From an uncultured Lachnospiraceae bacterium (GTDB lineage Bacteria; Bacillota; Clostridia; Lachnospirales; Lachnospiraceae), in assembly GCA_910579865.1 (NCBI GenBank), contig CAJTXA010000030.1:1-34779 (forward strand): DNA of 34,779 nt. Direction: 5' to 3'. The notes under the pieces are model-generated. The model did no database searches, had not been told where the DNA came from, and saw nothing but the letters and a program-made list of their open reading frames with translations. A program made the position numbers and the translations under genes. Within the stretch, counting starts at the first letter, position 1. Every line of letters begins with the position of its first letter. This document shows positions 6,414 to 14,971 of the stretch, piece by piece.

Positions 6414-8498
6414 ATGAGAAAAAAGGCATCTGTGACAATATATTTTAGTTTAATTCTTATGATTTTATTAGCTGTAATGATAACAACAGTGGAATCAGCA
6501 AGACTGGCAGGAATTCATATTCGCTGCCAGTCAGCAGCAGCACTTGGTTTAGAATCTCTATTTGCAGATTATGCAGCACCACTATTTGAAAAGTATGCAT
6601 TACTGTTTTTAGAGTCTAGTTATGGAACAGGAGAAAAAGAAGCATATTTAAATCAATATAGAGATTATGTTTCTTATAATGCAGATTGTAATTATCATGA
6701 TTATACGGGGCATGATTTCTATCGTTCGAAATTAGGTGAAGTAACAACAGAAACAGTAATTTATGCAACAGATAAAGAAGGAAAAGCTTTGGAAGAACAG
6801 ATATGTGAAACAGTAATAGGAGATATTCCAATAAATCTTTTAGAAGATGTATTAGGAAGATTAGAATTAAGTAATCAATGTGAACTTTTAACAAAATTTT
6901 TTAATGGTATTAGTCGGATGTCAGATAAGGTAAGTAAAGTTGATAAGGCAGTTCAAAAAATTTATGAAAAGGTAGAAGAATTAAAGGAATTTCAGAAAGA
7001 TTTGGAAGAAAGAATAGAAGAATTAAGAGACTTAATAGAGAGATTAGATTCTGCACGAAAGGAATATGAGGATGCAGATACAGAGGAAGAAGAGGAAGAG
7101 GCATGGGATTCTATACAATATTATAAAAGGCAGATTGCGAGTTTACGAAAGGCTATACTAGATCAGCAGGAAAAAATGCAAAAGACAGCAAAAATAGCAG
7201 TAGAACAAGAGGACATTTATAAAGAAAAGACACAAGAGGTATCTGAGAAATTAACAGAGCTTCGGAAGGAACTTTTAGAAGGAAAAGAGGAAGAAGTACG
7301 AATCGAAATAACAGAAGCAATTGAAAAACAAACAGCAGATATCAGAAGATTTTCCGGTGGAGAGGGAGATATTTATCAGATAGAGGCAGCAGAAAATCCT
7401 TTGCGGGATTGTAAGGAAATTGTAACACAAACAATGGGACTGATAAAATCAGCTGGTTCAGATGAAAGCCAGTTACTTACTGCATTAGAAGAACAGAGCA
7501 CAAATCTTAATCGATGTGGAATGTCACAAGTGAAAATTTTGTTTGATAATCATTACCAAGGAAAATCAGAGGTTGGAATATTTCAGACAATAAAAGGATT
7601 ACTAGATCAAGGAATGGTAGGATTTGTAATGAAAGGAAAAGAAATTTCATCTGCTAATTTGAAAAAAGAAGAACTTCCTAGTATAGAATATGGAAAAGAA
7701 ACAGGAATATGGGATTTTTTTAGGGAATTACTTCGTGCAGATCATTTAGCAGAAGAACTTTTTGCTATTGGAAAAGAAACATTATTGACAGATGAATATG
7801 TACTTCAGTATTTTAATAACGTTACAAATATTAAAGAGGATACAGAAGAATGGAAACATGTACTTGCTTACGAAGCAGAGTATGTATTATGTGGAGAATT
7901 TTCAGATCGAAAGAATCTCGAAAAGACGATACAAGAAATGGTATTATTGCGAACAGGGATGAATTTAATTTATCTTTTATCTGATACAGAATCCAGCTCG
8001 CAGGCTCAAGTAATTGCTATGGGAATAGTAGGTTTTACTGGAATGATGGGATTGGTTCGAGTAACACAACTTTTACTTTTGGCTGCTTGGGCTTATGGGG
8101 AAGCATTAGTAGATGTGCGAAATTTAGTCAATGGAGGAAAAGTAGCCTTTTTAAAAACAAAATCAAATTGGAAAACAAAACTTTCTGAATTAAAGAACTT
8201 AGGAAACTTAGGGGATTCTGCTACCAATGATACAGGGGGACTTAGTTATCGGGAGTATATGCATGTATTAATGATAAAAGAGGATCAAAGCCAAAAGTTA
8301 TATCGAATTATGGATTTGTTACAAGGAAATATGCGTAATAATGGATGGGAAGGATTTCGTATGGATCGATGTATTTATGCTTTGCAGATAAAAACGGATT
8401 TTTTTGCACAACCTCTTTTTTTAAATATTAGTCCGTTTTCTAATTTAGGAGAAATAGGAGGATATAGTATACAAACAATTTATGGAGATACTTATTAA
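6414..8498 (+). CDS. DUF5702-type Tad-locus membrane protein with coiled coil
   Basis: 694-residue protein whose N-terminus (MRKKASVTIYFSLILMILLA) is a single membrane helix of the TadG/TadE-like kind: short basic start, then SVTIYFSLIL. Residues about 170-310 are a long charged coiled coil (Glu/Lys-rich heptads). A second hydrophobic stretch lies at about 535-575. The overall layout matches the DUF5702 proteins that accompany Flp and TadE genes in Lachnospiraceae; I assign it on that pattern and on position, 18 nt after flp. Biochemical function is unknown. It may be a minor pilus component or a tip or anchor protein, since it is probably exported behind its N-terminal helix. The Gly and Glu of a canonical prepilin site are absent. 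Confidence 0.7.
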   Translation: MRKKASVTIYFSLILMILLAVMITTVESARLAGIHIRCQSAAALGLESLFADYAAPLFEKYALLFLESSYGTGEKEAYLNQYRDYVSYNADCNYHDYTGHDFYRSKLGEVTTETVIYATDKEGKALEEQICETVIGDIPINLLEDVLGRLELSNQCELLTKFFNGISRMSDKVSKVDKAVQKIYEKVEELKEFQKDLEERIEELRDLIERLDSARKEYEDADTEEEEEEAWDSIQYYKRQIASLRKAILDQQEKMQKTAKIAVEQEDIYKEKTQEVSEKLTELRKELLEGKEEEVRIEITEAIEKQTADIRRFSGGEGDIYQIEAAENPLRDCKEIVTQTMGLIKSAGSDESQLLTALEEQSTNLNRCGMSQVKILFDNHYQGKSEVGIFQTIKGLLDQGMVGFVMKGKEISSANLKKEELPSIEYGKETGIWDFFRELLRADHLAEELFAIGKETLLTDEYVLQYFNNVTNIKEDTEEWKHVLAYEAEYVLCGEFSDRKNLEKTIQEMVLLRTGMNLIYLLSDTESSSQAQVIAMGIVGFTGMMGLVRVTQLLLLAAWAYGEALVDVRNLVNGGKVAFLKTKSNWKTKLSELKNLGNLGDSATNDTGGLSYREYMHVLMIKEDQSQKLYRIMDLLQGNMRNNGWEGFRMDRCIYALQIKTDFFAQPLFLNISPFSNLGEIGGYSIQTIYGDTY

Positions 8499-8529
8499 CA
8501 GGAATGATTATTTTAGGAGGTAAAAAAGG

Positions 8530-9501
8530 GTGTTTTTTCTGAAAGATAATGATTATTTAATTCTATGCCATCTATTTTTTAATTATAAAATCGAATTTCC
8601 TCTCCAAGTACGAAAAAAAATTTTTTCAGAAAAAACATCTTTTTTTGCCTCTTGGCAGGTTAGAGGAAGTCTAACAGTAGAAGCAGCATTTGTTATGCCT
8701 ATGGTGGTTTTTCTTGTAGCAGCGTTTAGCTATCTTATGATGATAATGGGATTGCAGATTAAATTGCAGGAGGCATTAGATATGGCAGGACGTAGACTTG
8801 CAGGATATGCCTATGTTTATGAACAGATAGGGCAGCTTGCTTTAGAAACGGAACAAGAGGTGATACAGAAAGAACCTGGAATAAAAGAACTAGTACAATA
8901 TGGTTTAAATAGTACTTATGCATGGAAATTGATAAGAGATTATGCAGGAGAGGACTGGTTAGAACACTATTCTATTTTAAATGGAAAGAATGGAATTTGG
9001 ATTGCAGCAGAAGATATGTTTTCTGAAAATGGTGTGATTGATTTGATATTACATTATATAGTAAAGATTCCTTATCTGCCTGGAGAAGGAAAGGGAATTC
9101 ATCTAGTTTCTCGTTGCCGAATTAAAGCATGGACAGGGTTTGAAAAGAAAATAGAAAAAACAGAAGATAAAACAAAAGAGGAAATGGTGTATATTACAGA
9201 AACAGGAAAAGTATATCATACAAATACAAATTGTACACATTTAAAACTTAGTATTGATGAAGTTTCTTTCTATAATTTGGAGTATATAAGGAATCAAAAT
9301 GGTGGAAAATATTATGCTTGTGAGCGTTGTTCTAGAAATCATATAACAAATGGAGAGGAGAAAGTACTTATTACAAAAACAGGAGATCGCTATCATTGTG
9401 ATTTAAAATGTTCAGGATTAAAAAGGACTATGACAGAAATACCAATTTCTCAGGTAGGAGAGCGAAGCAAATGTAAAAGATGTATACAAAATGGAAGTTA
9501 A
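8530..9501 (+). CDS. TadE-like pseudopilin with two C-terminal CxxC repeats
   Basis: GTG start at 8530, chosen because a perfect AGGAGG (8515-8520) lies 9 nt upstream and no other start precedes the domain. The tract RG|SLTVEAAFVMPMVVF (Gly46, Glu51 at +5) is a TadE-type prepilin site followed by a membrane helix, so processing after Gly46 is expected. The 46-residue leader is long for this class. The exported part ends in two similar repeats (about residues 220-267 and 280-318) of pattern T-x-T-G-x-x-Y-H-x4-C-x2-L...C-x2-C, with ligand candidates H230, C235, C264, C267 and H289, C294, C315, C318. Such repeats occur in other secreted Firmicute proteins and look metal-binding or disulfide-forming. 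The total length of 323 residues is about twice that of a plain TadE. Confidence 0.8.
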   Translation: MFFLKDNDYLILCHLFFNYKIEFPLQVRKKIFSEKTSFFASWQVRGSLTVEAAFVMPMVVFLVAAFSYLMMIMGLQIKLQEALDMAGRRLAGYAYVYEQIGQLALETEQEVIQKEPGIKELVQYGLNSTYAWKLIRDYAGEDWLEHYSILNGKNGIWIAAEDMFSENGVIDLILHYIVKIPYLPGEGKGIHLVSRCRIKAWTGFEKKIEKTEDKTKEEMVYITETGKVYHTNTNCTHLKLSIDEVSFYNLEYIRNQNGGKYYACERCSRNHITNGEEKVLITKTGDRYHCDLKCSGLKRTMTEIPISQVGERSKCKRCIQNGS

Positions 9502-9521
9502 AGATTTTAAGGAGTACAAAA

Positions 9522-9956
9522 ATGGCAGCAGGGGTGTTTAGAATAGTTTTTTTAGGAATTTTAAGTATTGCAGCATGGCAGGATAAAAAAACGTTAAGTG
9601 TTAGTAGAAAATTTCTTCTTTTGTCAGGGATGTTAGCCATATTGGGGAGAATTTTAATAGATAATAAACAGATTTATTTGTTAGAATGGGGAGTATCAAT
9701 TTTACCTGGAATATTTCTTTTAGGATTTGGTTGGATATCACATTGGCAAATTGGGATTGGAGATGGTGTCATAGTATTAATAATGGGACTTTGGTTAGGA
9801 ATTTGGGAAACACTTGTTATATTGTTGTTTGGAATGTTTTTATGCAGTGTATTTTGCGGAGGACTTTTATTGCTTCGAAAAGCAGGAAGAAAAACGGAGG
9901 TTCCATTTATTCCTTTTTTATGGGTTGCTTGTTTAATTGGGAGGATTTTGGGATGA
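9522..9956 (+). CDS. Second A24-type prepilin peptidase-like protein
   Basis: 144-residue polytopic membrane protein. The start at 9522 is preferred over an in-frame ATG 42 nt upstream, because AAGGAG (9509-9514) sits 7 nt before it and the longer form would begin inside the previous gene. Two aspartates sit as in A24 peptidases: D21 in AAWQDKKTLSVS and D81 in the GxGD motif (GIGDG). The usual lysine after GxGD is replaced (GDGVI). Four or more hydrophobic segments cover the length. It lies between two TadE-like genes and overlaps the second by 4 nt (ATGA). It probably matures the TadE-like proteins, while the 949-1374 enzyme handles Flp; this division of labour is a guess. Its divergence leaves open a non-catalytic role. 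Confidence 0.78.
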   Translation: MAAGVFRIVFLGILSIAAWQDKKTLSVSRKFLLLSGMLAILGRILIDNKQIYLLEWGVSILPGIFLLGFGWISHWQIGIGDGVIVLIMGLWLGIWETLVILLFGMFLCSVFCGGLLLLRKAGRKTEVPFIPFLWVACLIGRILG

Positions 9957-10414
9957 AAATATGGGGAAGGTGGAAGGCTTCTTATACGATAGAAGCAGCA
10001 TTAGTTTTTCCAATTTTGTTTTCAACTCTTGTATTTTTGTTATTTTTAACCTTTTATGCGCATGATGTTGTGGTACAAAAAGCGGTGTGTTATGGAACAG
10101 CATTAGAAGCAGTACATGGTGGAGTAATAGAGGATACAGGAATGATTCGATGTGTTCGTCCTTCTAGGGAAGAACTTTTTACTTATGCACAGAAAAGACT
10201 TTTAGCTGGAATTATAGATGGAAAAGAAAGAAAAATTTCAATAAATTTAAAAGAAAAAGAAAAGGTGGTCTATATAAAGGGACAAGTATATGCTGAGGCA
10301 GTTTGTGAAGAACGAAATACAGCTGATTTTGTTCGAAATATTCGTCGGATACAAACAGTAAAAGAAAAAGTAAAGGAGGAGCTGGTACAGGCAAAGGGAG
10401 AACATGGTAAGTAG
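9953..10414 (+). CDS. TadE/TadF-like pseudopilin
   Basis: 153-residue protein starting at ATG 9953, which overlaps the stop of the peptidase gene (ATGA) and has GGGAGG (9939-9944) 8 nt upstream. The N-terminus MKIWGRWKASYTIEAALVFP has the class III pseudopilin pattern: basic leader, then SYTIEAALVFP with Glu14 at +5 if cleavage occurs between Ala9 and Ser10. Ala instead of Gly at -1 is less common but tolerated. One membrane helix (about 14-38) is followed by a soluble domain of about 110 residues that would be outside the cell. Overlaps on both sides point to coupled translation. Likely a minor pilus component that helps initiate or stabilise the Flp fibre. Confidence 0.82.
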   Translation: MKIWGRWKASYTIEAALVFPILFSTLVFLLFLTFYAHDVVVQKAVCYGTALEAVHGGVIEDTGMIRCVRPSREELFTYAQKRLLAGIIDGKERKISINLKEKEKVVYIKGQVYAEAVCEERNTADFVRNIRRIQTVKEKVKEELVQAKGEHGK

Positions 10415-11870
10415 ATTTGAACGTAGTGGAAAAGCGAATTATTTAATTCTTTGTACAGAACAGAGAGAAGAAAAAATGGCAGATCATATGTTACTTCAGA
10501 ATGAGATTAAAGGTCTGCTTCCGGTAAGAATAGAACGGATGAATGGTTATAAAGAATATTATTATGATATTTCTTCTAAACATTCTTTAGGAAGTATTGT
10601 AAAAAAGGGAAGTTTGGATGTTCCAAAAATTCGACTTTTAATTAATACAATTGGAGAAATTTTAAAACAATTTCATGAATATATGTTAGAACCAGATGGA
10701 ATATGTCTTTCTGAAGAATTAATTTATACTACACTGCCAGAGTGGAACTTGTTATTTTGCTATTACGAAGAAGATGGGAAAAAGTTTTCTGAAAAGTTGA
10801 GAAAACTATTACAATTTGTAATTGAATATGTAGATTATCAGGATAAAGAAGCTGTTTCACTTGCTTATGCTTGCTATCAGGCAGCAATGCAAGAAAATTT
10901 TACATTTACGAAAATAGAAGAGTGTATTTTTAAGAAAGAAAAAATAGAAAAGGCAGTTGAAGAAAAAACAAATGAAACAATAAAGAAAGAAATTAGTAAA
11001 ACAACAGGACTGGAAGAAGCAAAACAACAGAAAAATTCTGAAGTTCGATTAGTAACAGAACCAAGAATTCAAAGTGAGATAATGGAAGAAGAGGTAGAAG
11101 AAAGTAGTTTTGATATAGAAAAAGCAAGACGTATTTCTTGTTATATAATAGGAGGAGGCTGTTTATTAACAGCAGCTTTGTGGTTAGCAGCATCCGAAGG
11201 AATTTTGGATAGATTTCGTTTATTTGGAAAAATAGACTCTATTTATATGGCAGCATTTGGGGTAGGGTTAACACTGATAACATTTTTTATATGGATTATA
11301 ATAAAAAGACAATGGAAAGAAAAAACGAAGTTAGTTACAAAGGAAGTGATTTATCCATTTGATAAGAATAGACAAGAGAACGATTTGAAAAGTAGAAAAC
11401 AGATTTCAAAAACAAATTTTTCAAAGAAAGAACAAGAAGCACAACTGAAAGTACAACCCAAAACACAACAAGAAACACAAGATAAGACAAGATTTGATTG
11501 TTATAAAATAGAAAAAAATAATAATCCAAGCGAAACAGAATATGAAAAAACTGTATTACTTGGCTATTTAGTGGAAGAGGAACATAGAATACTTTTTTCT
11601 TGCCAAGAGGAGTATCCTTCTATTGAGATAACACAATATCCTTGTTCTATTGGAAAAATACCTTCTTTAAATCAGGTGGTAATCTCACATGAAGGGATTA
11701 GTCGAATTCATTGTAGTATTCAAAAAGAAGAAGAACATTATACAATTACTGATAGAAATTCTACAAATGGTGTAATAATCAATGGAAAACGGTTGTTTCC
11801 TAATGAAACAGTGGAACTTCCTTTAGAAAGCGAAGTTGTACTTGGAATACTGCACTACATTTTTCGCTAA
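10404..11870 (+). CDS. DUF6382 and FHA-domain membrane protein
   Basis: 488 residues. The first 175 or so resemble the DUF6382 domain of Firmicute FHA proteins (tracts YYDISSKHSLGSIVKK and FHEYMLEPDGICLSEELI), with a weak likeness to kinase N-lobes. A charged linker, two hydrophobic segments (roughly 235-260 and 268-290) and a Gln/Lys-rich linker follow. The last 75 or so residues form an FHA phosphothreonine-binding domain (CSIGKIPSLNQVVI, SRIHCSI, DRNSTNGVIINGKRL) with the expected SRxH and STNG motifs. The start overlaps the previous gene by 11 nt. It closes the pilus locus and probably links pilus assembly to Ser/Thr phosphorylation, though no kinase gene is in the window. Confidence 0.82.
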   Translation: MVSRFERSGKANYLILCTEQREEKMADHMLLQNEIKGLLPVRIERMNGYKEYYYDISSKHSLGSIVKKGSLDVPKIRLLINTIGEILKQFHEYMLEPDGICLSEELIYTTLPEWNLLFCYYEEDGKKFSEKLRKLLQFVIEYVDYQDKEAVSLAYACYQAAMQENFTFTKIEECIFKKEKIEKAVEEKTNETIKKEISKTTGLEEAKQQKNSEVRLVTEPRIQSEIMEEEVEESSFDIEKARRISCYIIGGGCLLTAALWLAASEGILDRFRLFGKIDSIYMAAFGVGLTLITFFIWIIIKRQWKEKTKLVTKEVIYPFDKNRQENDLKSRKQISKTNFSKKEQEAQLKVQPKTQQETQDKTRFDCYKIEKNNNPSETEYEKTVLLGYLVEEEHRILFSCQEEYPSIEITQYPCSIGKIPSLNQVVISHEGISRIHCSIQKEEEHYTITDRNSTNGVIINGKRLFPNETVELPLESEVVLGILHYIFR

Positions 11871-11874
11871 AGCG

Positions 11875-11903
11875 TTGACATCAAAGTTCAGACATGGTAA
11901 GGT
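11875..11903 (+). promoter_or_regulatory. Promoter of the rhomboid operon
   Basis: TTGACA (11875-11880), 17-nt spacer, TAAGGT (11898-11903) preceded by TGG, which fits an extended -10. It starts 4 nt after the stop codon of the FHA gene, so the next genes have their own transcription start. An imperfect hairpin (arms AATTAG and CTAATT, around 11918-11950) lies in the resulting 5' leader. Confidence 0.65.
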
Positions 11904-11985
11904 TGATTAAAGGGATAATTAGATTTCGGATTAAAAAACCAAACTAATTGGAACAGAAAATGTCAAATGAGGAGAGGAAAAGTAC

Positions 11986-13005
11986 ATGGTTGTGCAACGT
12001 TTCGAGAGTATGTTGGAAAGTGCACAGTTTAATAAAATTGAGTCCAATATACCAAGAATGAAAATGTTCTATCGAGTGTTTTCAGATAAAGTTTATGTAT
12101 TTCATGTGTGTGATGCTAGAGAAGGCATGTTTTTTGATAGGTATTCTTATCAGAAAATTGTTAGGCAGATTCAGGAGGAATTTTTTAATAAAGGATATTT
12201 TCAAATTTGCCTTTTGTCTGTAATATTTACTGTAGATATAAAAAAAGCAAGAGAATTTGCTGATTTAGGGGAGGCAGTTTGGATTGTGGATATGCTTTGC
12301 AACCGATTAATGATTTATGAGAATCAGCCGGCTGATTTTATGGGAATACGAGAACATTTTGAAAGGATGCTTTTGGAAACACCAATACAGAAGCCACAAA
12401 GAAAGAAAAATCGATATATTTCATTATGCAATAGTTGTATTGTAATTTTAAATATATTAATTTTTTTCTGGTTAGAAGCAAGAGGAAATACAAAAAATGC
12501 TTATTATATGGTAGAACATGGAGCAATGTATGTGCCATATATGGTAAATGATGGACAAATGTATCGATTGTTTACAGCAATGTGGCTACATTTTGGGTTT
12601 GAGCATTTATCTAGTAATATGTTTTCGCTTTTACTTTTAGGGGATAATTTAGAAAGAGCAGTAGGAAAAGGAAAATATATTTTAATCTATTTGATTAGTG
12701 GATTAGGAGCTTCTATGTTTTCCTTTTTATATAATTTTGTGACTGCTAGTTATGCTGTTGCAGCAGGAGCTTCTGGTGCAATTTTTGGCGTAATCGGAGC
12801 ATTATTTTATGTAGTAGTGAAAAATCGTGGAAAGTTAGAAGATATGACAGCTTTTCGATTAGGGATTTTAATTGTTTATATTTTATATACAGGAATAACA
12901 ACATCAGGTATTGATAATGCTGCACATATTGGTGGCTTGATTATTGGAGTTTTATTGGCAATATTGTTTTATCAAAGGAAAGGGAGTGAAGTAGATGAAG
13001 GTTAA
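11986..13005 (+). CDS. Rhomboid-family intramembrane serine protease
   Basis: 339 residues. Residues 1-140 form a soluble N-terminal domain seen in Firmicute rhomboids, and a six- or seven-helix rhomboid domain follows from about 146. Catalytic elements are all present: HFGFEHLSSNM with H207 and oxyanion N211, the serine motif GASGAIFG with S263, and the histidine helix NAAHIGG with H314. It should cleave membrane-anchored substrates within or next to the bilayer. Substrates are unknown; the adjacent Tad proteins with single N-terminal helices are conceivable targets, but nothing in the sequence shows it. A good promoter (11875-11903) and a GAGGAG-type ribosome site precede it. Its end overlaps the next gene by 11 nt. 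Confidence 0.92.
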   Translation: MVVQRFESMLESAQFNKIESNIPRMKMFYRVFSDKVYVFHVCDAREGMFFDRYSYQKIVRQIQEEFFNKGYFQICLLSVIFTVDIKKAREFADLGEAVWIVDMLCNRLMIYENQPADFMGIREHFERMLLETPIQKPQRKKNRYISLCNSCIVILNILIFFWLEARGNTKNAYYMVEHGAMYVPYMVNDGQMYRLFTAMWLHFGFEHLSSNMFSLLLLGDNLERAVGKGKYILIYLISGLGASMFSFLYNFVTASYAVAAGASGAIFGVIGALFYVVVKNRGKLEDMTAFRLGILIVYILYTGITTSGIDNAAHIGGLIIGVLLAILFYQRKGSEVDEG

Positions 13006-13984
13006 TATTTATTATGGTGGACGAGGAATGGTAGATGATCCAACTTTATATGTATTAAATACAATAGAAGAAGTATTGGAAGAACTTCGTGTTCATATTA
13101 CACGCTATAATTTACATGAAATTAAAAATGAAGTTACTGCACTTCCACAGACGTTAAAGGAAGCAGATGGTGTAGTATTAGCAACTACTGTAGAATGGCT
13201 TGGAATCAATGGCTGGATGCAAGTGTTTTTGGATTCTTGCTGGTTTTATGGTGATAAAGAAAAAATTAGTAATATCTATATGGTTCCAGTTATAATGTCA
13301 ACTACCTATGGAGAACGAGAAGCACAACTTTCTTTAGTTAATGCATGGGAAATGTTAGGAGGAAAAAGTACAAAAGGACTTTGTGCTTATGTGGAAGATA
13401 CAGTTGCTTTTGAGATTAATAAAGATTATAAGGTAATTATTGAAAAGCAGGCGGAGGATTTGTATAGAAGTATTTCACAGAAAATAAAAGTATTACCAAG
13501 CAGTACTTATGCAATTAAACAAAATATCTTAAAGGAAAGTATGGATTTTACACCACAAGAAAGTGAACAATTATCCAAGTATGCTTCAAATGATGTTTAT
13601 GTTAAGAAACAAAAGGCAGATATTGAAGAACTTGCTGGATTTTATAAGAATATGATTGAAAGCAATAAAATAGATGTTGAAAAACCATATTTAGAAGATT
13701 TTAAACGTGTTTATAATAAAAAAGCAGGACTACAGGCAAGCTGTCAGATAGAACTACTTGATAAGAAAAAACAGATTCTATTAAATACAAAAATGGAAAC
13801 TTTGGAATGTGATTATGGAAAGCTGGAAAATCCTGATATGACAATTCGTTTAAGCTGTAATATTTTAGAAGAGATTATAGCAGGACGTTCCAGCTTTCAG
13901 GCAGCTTTTATGAAAGGTGATATGACAGCGAAAGGGGATTTTAGTATGCTTCGTCAGTTTGATCAGACATTTCCTTTTTCATAA
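12995..13984 (+). CDS. Flavodoxin-like oxidoreductase fused to an SCP2 sterol-carrier domain
   Basis: 329 residues. The N-terminal 165 or so look like the NAD(P)H-dependent FMN reductase/flavodoxin fold (VNIYYGGRGMVDDPTLYVL, ADGVVLATTVEWLGINGWMQ). The C-terminal 90 or so (from about 235) match the SCP2 sterol-binding domain (PDMTIRLSCNILEEIIAGR, then SFQAAFMKGDMTAKGDFSML). In Firmicutes SCP2 domains bind hydrophobic ligands such as acyl chains rather than sterols. A fusion to a flavin reductase suggests redox chemistry on a lipid-like molecule; the substrate is unknown. The start overlaps the rhomboid gene by 11 nt, with GGAGTG upstream, so the two are translationally coupled. Its 3' end overlaps the opposing kinase gene by 44 bp. 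Confidence 0.8.
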   Translation: MKVNIYYGGRGMVDDPTLYVLNTIEEVLEELRVHITRYNLHEIKNEVTALPQTLKEADGVVLATTVEWLGINGWMQVFLDSCWFYGDKEKISNIYMVPVIMSTTYGEREAQLSLVNAWEMLGGKSTKGLCAYVEDTVAFEINKDYKVIIEKQAEDLYRSISQKIKVLPSSTYAIKQNILKESMDFTPQESEQLSKYASNDVYVKKQKADIEELAGFYKNMIESNKIDVEKPYLEDFKRVYNKKAGLQASCQIELLDKKKQILLNTKMETLECDYGKLENPDMTIRLSCNILEEIIAGRSSFQAAFMKGDMTAKGDFSMLRQFDQTFPFS

Positions 13985-14720
13985 TTGGTAGGCGGAGGGT
14001 AACAGTAGTTCCTCTGCCTATTTTGCTATCAATATTTAAATGACCATTATGGGCACAAAGAATTCTTTTACAAATTGGTAATCCAAGCCCAACATGCTGA
14101 GTTTTTTCTGTAAATAGTGGTTCACATACATGCTGAAGGGAAGATTTTTTAATTCCAATTGCATTATCTTGAATATAAATTTCGCAAAATTCTTCAGCAT
14201 TTTGGACAAACACGATGATTTTTCCTTTTTTTATAGTTTCTTTTTCCTTTATAGCTTCAAAAGCATTAAGTAAAAGTTGTGAAAATGCTTCAGTAAGTCT
14301 TATATCATCTCCATAGTAGGGTAGATGCAAAAGGTTGCTTTGAAAAGATAAGAATTTTGTTATCTCAGGGTATTGAGAAGAACAATTTTGAATGGATTTC
14401 CTGAGAATTTGAATTAAATCACATTGATGCTTTTTTAATGTAGCAGCTTGGTTATATTTGGTCAGACTAGTTAGATAATGTTGAATATAGTTTGTATCTG
14501 ATTTTAAATCGGACCAGTATTTAAAGTTAGCTGCTTCTGGATGTTGGGATTCAATAAATTGATAAGAACAATTTAATAATGTTAATGAGTTTAATAAATC
14601 GTGTGAGATTCTTGAAAGAATCTGTGTTTGTTCTGCCTGCAGATTGTTATAACGATTTTCATAAGTGCTATCTGGCGATGGCAGAAATTGAATCGATGAT
14701 GTGTTTTTTGTTGTTATCAT
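13941..14720 (-). CDS. Orphan cytoplasmic sensor histidine kinase
   Basis: 259 residues with no membrane segment and no recognisable sensor domain. The H-box is ILSRISHDLLNSL (His40). An HATPase_c domain follows with N-box (AFSQLLLNAFEAI), G1 box (DNAIGI, where DNGxGI is usual) and G2 box (GLGLPICKRI), ending with GRGTTVTLRLP. Start: two in-frame ATGs lie 6 nt apart; 14720 is preferred because AAGGAGG (14730-14736) is then 9 nt away instead of 3. No response regulator is adjacent, so the partner is elsewhere. The gene runs convergent to the flavodoxin-SCP2 gene, and the last 44 bp of the two coding regions overlap, with no terminator between them. Confidence 0.85.
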   Translation of the reverse strand: MITTKNTSSIQFLPSPDSTYENRYNNLQAEQTQILSRISHDLLNSLTLLNCSYQFIESQHPEAANFKYWSDLKSDTNYIQHYLTSLTKYNQAATLKKHQCDLIQILRKSIQNCSSQYPEITKFLSFQSNLLHLPYYGDDIRLTEAFSQLLLNAFEAIKEKETIKKGKIIVFVQNAEEFCEIYIQDNAIGIKKSSLQHVCEPLFTEKTQHVGLGLPICKRILCAHNGHLNIDSKIGRGTTVTLRLPIMKKEMSDQTDEAY

Positions 14721-14854
14721 ATGCATAAACCTCCTTGAACACTGTTAAGTTTATCATGAGAAATTCACTACAACAAGGATTAGTAATTTACAAAATTCGA
14801 CACATTGTCTTTTTTTGATGAAAAATGTTGACTATAATCTGACAAAAGAATAGA

Positions 14855-14883
14855 TTGCGAAAGAGAAGATTTCAGGGTAAAAT
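14855..14883 (+). promoter_or_regulatory. Candidate promoter for the HIT gene
   Basis: TTGCGA (14855-14860), 17-nt spacer, TAAAAT (14878-14883). It lies in the 250-nt divergent region between the kinase and HIT genes and leaves a leader of about 80 nt. Confidence 0.45.
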
Positions 14884-14971
14884 AGAGTATAAAATAAGTT
14901 TGTCTATGAATTTTGGAAAAAATCATAAGATGAATAATTTGTAAATATTGATAAAAAAGGAGAAGAGGTTT

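Noticed and set aside
9686..9952. Upstream extension of the second TadE-like gene to 9686
   Set aside because: The extension is the second A24 peptidase-like gene read in another frame; ATG 9953 has its own ribosome site and yields the conserved N-terminus.
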